Of a stretch of 64,000 nucleotides of DNA, positions 58,818-64,000 are shown piece by piece. Source of the DNA: Rouxiella sp. S1S-2 (GTDB lineage: Bacteria; Pseudomonadota; Gammaproteobacteria; Enterobacterales; Enterobacteriaceae); contig NZ_WFKL01000001.1 of assembly GCF_009208105.1 (NCBI RefSeq), positions 3,844,001-3,908,000 on the forward strand. The letters are read 5' to 3'. The position numbers and the translations under genes are program-made. The notes beneath the pieces were generated by a model. The model saw only the letters and a program-made list of their open reading frames with translations, had not been told where the DNA came from and ran no database searches. Positions within the stretch are counted from its first letter, which is position 1; each line of letters starts with the position of its first letter.

Positions 58818-58865
58818 TTTAGCCTAAGCCTCGCGCCTTCGGGTGCAACGCAAGTCTAAAAATCA

Positions 58866-58891
58866 GGCAGAGCTTCGGCTCTGCCTTTTTT
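58866..58891 (+). terminator. Terminator after ompF
   Basis: GGCAGAGC-TTCG-GCTCTGCC stem with a UUCG tetraloop and six T. Confidence 0.9.
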
Positions 58892-59094
58892 ATGACTCGA
58901 TTTTAATTCCGCCTTGCCCTCCCTTAATTCTCAACGCTCCCTCGGATTTTATTATCCCGTTTCATCAGAAAAATTAATGCTGAAGGCCCGCTCACAACTC
59001 TGCTTTCTTTTTGCCGCAAACGGTTGGCAAAGGTCAAATCTGGCGGTAACCTAAATGCCTCATTCTGCTTGTCACTGGTCATGGAAGTATCCAC

Positions 59095-60285
59095 ATGTTT
59101 GAAAAAATCACTGCTGCACCCGCCGATCCGATCCTTGGTCTTACCGATCTTTTCCGCGCTGACGATCGTCAGGACAAAATCAACCTGGGAATTGGCGTCT
59201 ATAAGGACGAAACAGGTAAGACGCCGGTGCTCGCCAGTGTTAAAAAGGCCGAGCAGTTCTTGCTGGAAAATGAAACCACTAAAACTTATCTGAGCATTGA
59301 CGGTTTGCCCGATTTCGCACACTGCACGCAAGAGCTGCTGTTTGGCGCAGACAGCGCAATCATCAGTGAGAAACGTGCACGCACTGCGCAAACCCCAGGG
59401 GGTACTGGCGCGCTGCGTATCGCGGCCGATTTTGTGGCAACACAAACCGATGCAAAACGCGTTTGGGTGAGTAATCCAAGCTGGCCAAACCACGTCGGTG
59501 TGTTTTCATCCGCAGGCCTGGAAGTAGCTGAATACAATTATTACGATGCAGAAAAACACGCGCTGGACTTTGACGGCATGCTCAAAAGCCTGAATAACGC
59601 CAAGGCCGGAGATATCGTACTATTCCACGGCTGCTGTCATAACCCGACCGGTATTGACCCAACTATCGCGCAATGGCAACAGCTGGCAGAACTTTCTGTC
59701 GCCAAGGGCTGGTTGCCGCTGTTTGACTTCGCGTACCAGGGCTTCGCCAAAGGTCTGGAAGAAGACGCACAGGGCCTGCGTATCTTCGCTTCGCTGCATA
59801 AAGAGTTGCTGGTTGCCAGTTCGTACTCTAAAAACTTCGGCCTTTACAACGAGCGCGTGGGCGCCTTTACGCTGGTTACCACTGACGCCGAAACCGCCGA
59901 CCGTGCATTCAGCCAGGTCAAATCGGTTATCCGCACTAACTACTCCAACCCCCCGGCACACGGCGCCGCGGTCGTTGCCACCATTCTGGGCAACCCTGAA
60001 CTGCGTGCACAGTGGGAGCTGGAGCTGAGCGATATGCGTCAGCGCATTCATCGCATGCGTCAACTGTTTGTGACCACGCTGAAGGAAAAAGGCGCCAAGC
60101 AGGATTTCAGCTTTATTATTCAACAGAACGGCATGTTCTCATTTAGTGGACTGAGTAAAGACCAGGTTCTGCGTTTGCGTTCGGAGTTTGGCGTTTACGC
60201 CGTGAATTCTGGCCGTATCAACGTGGCGGGTATTACTCTCGATAATATGGCGCCGCTGTGCGAAGCCATTGTCGCAGTACTGTAA
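59095..60285 (+). CDS. aspC: Aspartate aminotransferase AspC
   Basis: PLP-dependent class I aminotransferase, 396 residues. Catalytic Lys246 ([15 protein letters not shown]), PLP-contact segments ([14 protein letters not shown] near 100 and [11 protein letters not shown] at about 127), and Arg at the C-terminus (SGRINVAGI). It makes aspartate and glutamate interconversion. Start at 59095 after GGAAGTATCCAC. Confidence 0.96.
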   Translation: MFEKITAAPADPILGLTDLFRADDRQDKINLGIGVYKDETGKTPVLASVKKAEQFLLENETTKTYLSIDGLPDFAHCTQELLFGADSAIISEKRARTAQTPGGTGALRIAADFVATQTDAKRVWVSNPSWPNHVGVFSSAGLEVAEYNYYDAEKHALDFDGMLKSLNNAKAGDIVLFHGCCHNPTGIDPTIAQWQQLAELSVAKGWLPLFDFAYQGFAKGLEEDAQGLRIFASLHKELLVASSYSKNFGLYNERVGAFTLVTTDAETADRAFSQVKSVIRTNYSNPPAHGAAVVATILGNPELRAQWELELSDMRQRIHRMRQLFVTTLKEKGAKQDFSFIIQQNGMFSFSGLSKDQVLRLRSEFGVYAVNSGRINVAGITLDNMAPLCEAIVAVL

Positions 60286-60305
60286 TCCGCTGAATTATGG
60301 GTAAT

Positions 60306-60342
60306 AAAAAAGCCAGCCGGAAAGCTCCGCGCTGGCTTTTTT
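60306..60342. terminator. Bidirectional terminator between aspC and gloC
   Basis: AAAAAGCCAGC/GCTGGCTTTTT (about 60307-60317, 60331-60341) with a 13-base loop. It serves both convergent genes. Confidence 0.85.
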
Positions 60343-60355
60343 AATGCATCGACAC

Positions 60356-61003
60356 TCACCAGATAGGCTGCTCGTCCTGCAGGAAAGGATTGGTTTTTCT
60401 TTCGTGGCCTAAATTGGACATTGGACCATGGCCCGGCAGGAAGACGATATCGTCACCCAGCGGCAAAAGTTTGGTCTTGATCGCGTTGATCAAATCTTCA
60501 TGGTTTCCGCGTGGGAAATCGCTGCGCCCTACTCCGCCTTTAAAAATCACGTCACCGGATACTGCAAATCTCGCCGCATCATTAATAAAGACGATGTGTC
60601 CAGGCGTGTGTCCCGGACACTCAAGCACCGACAGACTCTCTTCACCAACCTTGACCACATCGCCCTCCGCCAACCAAGTATCTGGAGTAAAAGCGGCACA
60701 GTGTTCCAAACCAAACATGCGCGCCTGTTCCGGTAACCCTTCGAGCAGGAAGGCGTCTTCCTTGTGCGGACCAATAATGGGAACCTGATAATGTGCGGCG
60801 AGTTCGGCTGCGGCTCCGACGTGGTCGAGATGTCCGTGAGTGAGCAAAACCTGAGTAATGTTTACGCCCAGAGCAGCAACCTCAGCTTTGATCTTCTCGG
60901 CATCACCACCGGGGTCGACAACGGCGGCCTGATTGGTTTTAGGACAATAAATAACTGAGCAGTTCTGGCTGAATGCCGTTACCGGAATGATGTGATATTT
61001 CAT
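60356..61003 (-). CDS. gloC: Hydroxyacylglutathione hydrolase GloC (YcbL)
   Basis: Type II glyoxalase II of the metallo-beta-lactamase fold, 215 residues; hydrolyses S-lactoylglutathione. Zn-binding THGHLDH at 55-61, [27 protein letters not shown], and [14 protein letters not shown]. Works with MgsA-type methylglyoxal stress as detoxification, though the two genes are not linked. Confidence 0.95.
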   Translation of the reverse strand: MKYHIIPVTAFSQNCSVIYCPKTNQAAVVDPGGDAEKIKAEVAALGVNITQVLLTHGHLDHVGAAAELAAHYQVPIIGPHKEDAFLLEGLPEQARMFGLEHCAAFTPDTWLAEGDVVKVGEESLSVLECPGHTPGHIVFINDAARFAVSGDVIFKGGVGRSDFPRGNHEDLINAIKTKLLPLGDDIVFLPGHGPMSNLGHERKTNPFLQDEQPIW

Positions 61004-61083
61004 TTAAGCTCCACGCATACCCCTGGCTCTTAAACGCATAGCAAGTCCCAGAGGTATGATTTTTTCCTGATTTTCGCACACCG

Positions 61084-61638
61084 TCAGGACCAGGTTCGGT
61101 TCGGTCCCGTATCGATGTGCACAAAGTCACTTCGTGGATAATATCCTACACCACCCATCCGCATTTTTAACGCTGCTTTGCGGATATTCGCCAAATCAAC
61201 GCCCTGGATATGGAAATCCATGGCTTTGCCCAACGTGTGATAACTGTGTTTTGCGACGCCGCTGCCAGGTTTGCGCATGCTGTTGTTGGTCGCCAAAGTA
61301 CGGTAGCCCGAAATCAGCTGAACCGGTTTATTGGTTCCCAACATGATCTGCAGACGATAGAGGTGGTCGAAAAGTTGTGGATCGATTTTGGTCACCTGCC
61401 CACCAGCACGATAATCGCGGAACAAATGATTCAATCGCGCCAACTCATCCCTGTTGTACTTCTTACCATCAAAAAACTCGGTTTTGAGGGTTTCACCAGT
61501 GTGGAGGTTGTTAATCACCAAAACACGGGGTCTAGGTGTTGAAAGCGTCGCAAATGCCTTGCCAGGAAGCAGCGCAACGCCCATAGCCGCACCGCCAAGT
61601 GCAAGCCATTTACGTCGATATTTGTCTATTTGGTCCAT
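61084..61638 (-). CDS. mepK: Murein endopeptidase MepK (YcbK), Tat-exported
   Basis: DUF882/peptidase M15-type, 184 residues, cuts 3-3 (mDAP-mDAP) crosslinks. Twin-arginine signal YRRKWLALGGAAMGVALLPGKAFA. Zn ligands His134 (HSYHTLGKAMDFH), Asp141 and His174 (DFVHIDTG), consistent with E. coli His133, Asp140, His173. Adjacent to ldtD, which makes the same crosslinks it removes, in the same orientation. Confidence 0.95.
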   Translation of the reverse strand: MDQIDKYRRKWLALGGAAMGVALLPGKAFATLSTPRPRVLVINNLHTGETLKTEFFDGKKYNRDELARLNHLFRDYRAGGQVTKIDPQLFDHLYRLQIMLGTNKPVQLISGYRTLATNNSMRKPGSGVAKHSYHTLGKAMDFHIQGVDLANIRKAALKMRMGGVGYYPRSDFVHIDTGPNRTWS

Positions 61639-61834
61639 TTAAAGTCAATTACCTGATAGCTATATCTAAAAGAAGGTGAGAAAAAGGGGCCATAATTTGA
61701 CCCCTCGCAACCATAACCGCCTTGATAAAGTGAGTCAACCGGGTGAATGCCCTATGATGCAGGCCTGCTCCGTGATGGTCCCACTTTATGAGTCAGTCTT
61801 TCAGACACTTATCAGGTTAAAATTACTGCACTTA

Positions 61835-63694
61835 TTACAACAGTTTTTCGGCCTGTGACAATATTTGTGCGCCAGATCTCACTGTTGAATCATAATTGTA
61901 AATATCTGTTCTAAACTGCGGCTTACCGTCTTCAGCAACCCAAGCGGTTAAATAGAACAATTTTACAGGTATACGATGGCGAATAGGGACAAACGTCGTG
62001 CTGCCGCCCTGAACAGTAGACGAGATGCGCGCATCATTCCAGCCGGTATCCTGCAGCAGCATGTTAGCCAACTCGGAGGCTTTGTTTACCCTCACACAGC
62101 CTGAGCTCAACGCACGCGAGTCTCGTTGGAACAGATTATGGTTTGGCGTGTCGTGAAGATAAATCGCATCCGAACTCGGCATGTTGAACTTGTAACGGCC
62201 CAGCGCACTCATCGAACCCGCCTGTTGACGCACGCGATACGGGAAGTGATCGGGAGACACCATGCTCCAGTTGATGGTCGAAGGATCAATCACTTCCGCG
62301 TCATTGCTCCAGCCCGAAAGCAGGGTAAAACCGTGCTTTTGCAAATAACCGGGGTCACGGATCACTTTGGGTACAATATCCTGGCGCACCAGCGTAGTCG
62401 GCACGTTCCACGGCGGATTAAGCACTACGTTGCTGAGCACGCTGCTCATCAACGGCGTTTTGCGGCTTGGACGACCAACGATGACGCGTGACGAGAGGAC
62501 TTCATTGCCATTGAGATAATACTTCAAAGAATAGTTGGGAATGTTCACCATAATTCCGTTGGTGACGTCACCCGGCAGAATGCGCAAACGCTGTATGTTC
62601 AACGCCAGCAGCGTTGCTCTGAGGCGCGGCGAAGCATTTAGCCACTGACGCGTGCCTGGGCCAATAATTCCATCAGCCTCTATTCCCTGCCATTTTTGAA
62701 AACGTTTAACGGCTTCAACCAAATCCGGCGAATACTGATTATCCGCCACGGTAACGACCGGCGTCGCGGTGGCCTGCGAGGCTGCAGGCTGAGTTGAATC
62801 TGGCGTTGGCGTTGGCAATACGTCTTGTACCGAGGTAGCGGAAGGGCTCACGGCAGGCGTCGGTTTTTGCGTCTTGTCAGCCGTTTCATCTACCGAAAAA
62901 TCTTCGACATTATTACTGGTGGTATTTTGTGCAATCGTTTCAGCCGTCGGCTTCGGGGTAGAGGTATCCGTTACATCAATCATTGTCTGACTACGTTCGA
63001 GGATCTGGCGCAGCGCCGGCACATCATTGCTGATTTGCCCAGGACGCAGGCTCACCAGACTGGTCATTTGCGGCCACGTCTGCGAATCCGCCAGTAGGGT
63101 TCTTAGCGCAGCATGCATTTTCTTATACTGCGGATGCTGAGGCTCCAGCGTCGTGACATAGTGCGCCGTGGTGCCGTGGCGTACGGCAAGCTGCCACTGA
63201 TTGATAACGGTCAGTGGCGGCGTGGTCATTTTATAAGGCGTATTGCTGTACAGCCAATTGCTGCCGTTAACTTCGACGCCGCTGGTGAATTGCAAATAAC
63301 CGAGCATCGCATCGGACAGCACCACATCACGCGCCATACCCTTAATGCTGGGATCGGTTAGCCATCTAACCCATTGGGTAAACTGCGGCTGCACCCCAGA
63401 AATAGCCAGCTCGGCGAGTTGCTGCTGGAATTGATGAATTGCGTCGCGGTCTTGCCACATCGGCTGCATGTGATTCGCGGCGTAAAGAGAAGACAGAGTA
63501 GAGAGATAAAGCGGCTTTACGCCAACGGGCAGCTCGGCCTGCAGGTGGTTCATACTCTGCACGCTAGAAAGCGTGGTGGTTTTAACCGGCATAGTCGGCA
63601 TTGCCGCATAGCTCTGGGTTAATGGGGCAATACTGGCCGCCAACAAACTGCTGGCCATCAGCACCCTGAGAGACTCATTACGCTTAAGCATCAT
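61835..63694 (-). CDS. ldtD: L,D-transpeptidase LdtD (YcbB)
   Basis: Forms 3-3 crosslinks in peptidoglycan. 619 residues from ATG 63694 (behind GAGGCAGGGA); 63691 is an equal choice. Signal peptide near [21 protein letters not shown]. Peptidoglycan-binding ([29 protein letters not shown]), then YkuD catalytic domain with nucleophile Cys533 in [18 protein letters not shown] Pro/Thr/Ser-rich segment (about residues 240-320) links the parts and is longer than in E. coli. Same strand as mepK, opposite to aspC. Confidence 0.95.
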   Translation of the reverse strand: MMLKRNESLRVLMASSLLAASIAPLTQSYAAMPTMPVKTTTLSSVQSMNHLQAELPVGVKPLYLSTLSSLYAANHMQPMWQDRDAIHQFQQQLAELAISGVQPQFTQWVRWLTDPSIKGMARDVVLSDAMLGYLQFTSGVEVNGSNWLYSNTPYKMTTPPLTVINQWQLAVRHGTTAHYVTTLEPQHPQYKKMHAALRTLLADSQTWPQMTSLVSLRPGQISNDVPALRQILERSQTMIDVTDTSTPKPTAETIAQNTTSNNVEDFSVDETADKTQKPTPAVSPSATSVQDVLPTPTPDSTQPAASQATATPVVTVADNQYSPDLVEAVKRFQKWQGIEADGIIGPGTRQWLNASPRLRATLLALNIQRLRILPGDVTNGIMVNIPNYSLKYYLNGNEVLSSRVIVGRPSRKTPLMSSVLSNVVLNPPWNVPTTLVRQDIVPKVIRDPGYLQKHGFTLLSGWSNDAEVIDPSTINWSMVSPDHFPYRVRQQAGSMSALGRYKFNMPSSDAIYLHDTPNHNLFQRDSRALSSGCVRVNKASELANMLLQDTGWNDARISSTVQGGSTTFVPIRHRIPVKLFYLTAWVAEDGKPQFRTDIYNYDSTVRSGAQILSQAEKLL

Positions 63695-63913
63695 TCCCTG
63701 CCTCACTTAAATACCATAAAAGCGACATCGCTAAATGACTGCCAGAAACTGCCCGTAGATTAAGTATATAGACAGAATGTTAACTTTGCTCAGGTCCACA
63801 AGATAATTGCCGCCCAAGTCATAACAAGACTTTATGTTACACGCCGGCCGAATTAAAGCTTTCGACCGGTGTTTCTGATTTTTCGCCCTAGGAATGGGTA
63901 AAAAAGCAGCATA
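63695..63913. other. Space upstream of ldtD
   Basis: About 220 bases with the ldtD promoter region. A frame at 63731-63919 on the minus strand has no family match or binding site and is disregarded. Confidence 0.4.
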
Positions 63914-63953
63914 AAACAAAAAGCCCCGACCGCTATTATTCAGTCAGGGCTTT
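63914..63953 (-). terminator. Minus-strand terminator at the right end (probably mukB)
   Basis: As minus-strand RNA, AAAGCCCUGACUG pairs with CGGUCGGGGCUUU over 13 positions including G-U pairs and is followed by UUGUUUU. On plus the same bases mismatch, so it acts on the minus strand only. A minus-strand gene must end just before it; a TAA at 63969-63971 is in a frame that begins outside the window. mukB is expected from E. coli order, but no more than about 10 codons are visible. Confidence 0.7.
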
Positions 63954-64000
63954 CCGTTGGGCAATCAATTATCTGCCCTTCTTTGTTAGTAAAAGTTGCA

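Noticed and set aside
62560..62575. GTGACGTCAC palindrome within ldtD
   Set aside because: Ten bases only, inside coding sequence, and shorter than the 13-bp matS.
1..64000. CRISPR arrays, insertion sequences, prophage and integron
   Set aside because: No direct-repeat arrays, transposases, integrases or phage genes seen; almost every gene has a known core enterobacterial counterpart.
63960..64000. MukB C-terminus
   Set aside because: Only about 30 bases; the reading frame cannot be chosen, so only the terminator is reported.

Overview
The window is ordinary chromosomal DNA of a gamma-proteobacterium of the order Enterobacterales. The run yccA, tusE, yccX, rlmI, hspQ, yccU, yccT, mgsA, helD, yccF, yccS, sxy, sulA, ompA, matP, lonH, fabA, rmf, pqiABC, uup, rlmKL, ycbX, zapC, pyrD, ssuEADCB, pepN, pncB, asnS, ompF, aspC, gloC, mepK, ldtD is the E. 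coli 21-23 min region in inverted orientation. Most proteins are close to E. coli but clearly diverged. The left third (uvrY, yecF, cycA, rut, cvrA, osmE) is arranged differently from E. coli, and the elf fimbrial cluster that E. coli carries between ssuE and pyrD is absent. A member of the Yersiniaceae (a Rahnella, Ewingella or Rouxiella-like genus) fits, but the species cannot be fixed from the sequence alone. I see no prophage, insertion sequence, integron or CRISPR array.

Layout. 1-1646: the 5' end of uvrY (BarA/UvrY response regulator), a long AT-rich gap, yecF behind a leader with a terminator-like hairpin, and a 56-codon orphan gene. 1690-5922: an AraC-family regulator, a type-2 leuA (alpha-isopropylmalate synthase, convergent with it) with a structured leader, and cycA. 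5991-12801: the complete pyrimidine-degradation locus, rutR divergent from rutABCDEFG, with two RutR-type operators and a good sigma-54 promoter between them. 12962-17865: a small unknown gene, the cvrA antiporter, osmE, a YjlB-like cupin with a possible Tat signal, and a FAD-dependent amine/amino-acid oxidoreductase. 18076-18795: two identical tRNA-Ser(UGA) genes, each with its own promoter and terminator. 19096-35313: sulfur relay, RNA methylation, heat-shock, methylglyoxal, helicase and envelope genes; SOS-controlled sulA; ompA; chromosome organiser matP; lonH; fabA with overlapping FadR and FabR sites; rmf. 35573-46392: pqiABC lipid transport, uup, rlmKL, ycbX, zapC and pyrD. 46706-51062: ssuEADCB, alkanesulfonate uptake and desulfonation. 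51134-63694: pepN, pncB, asnS, ompF, aspC, gloC, mepK and ldtD. The last bases hold a minus-strand terminator that implies another minus-strand gene (mukB by synteny) just beyond the window.

The gene content is housekeeping plus nitrogen scavenging (rut, under NtrC/sigma-54-type control) and sulfur scavenging (ssu). I found no new multi-gene system. The points most worth a second look are non-coding: the yecF leader, the leuA leader, the duplicated tRNA-Ser units, a 15-bp perfect hairpin between pncB and asnS, and a textbook sigma-32 promoter in front of an hspQ with an extended N-terminus. The Tat-like extension on the cupin is also worth checking.
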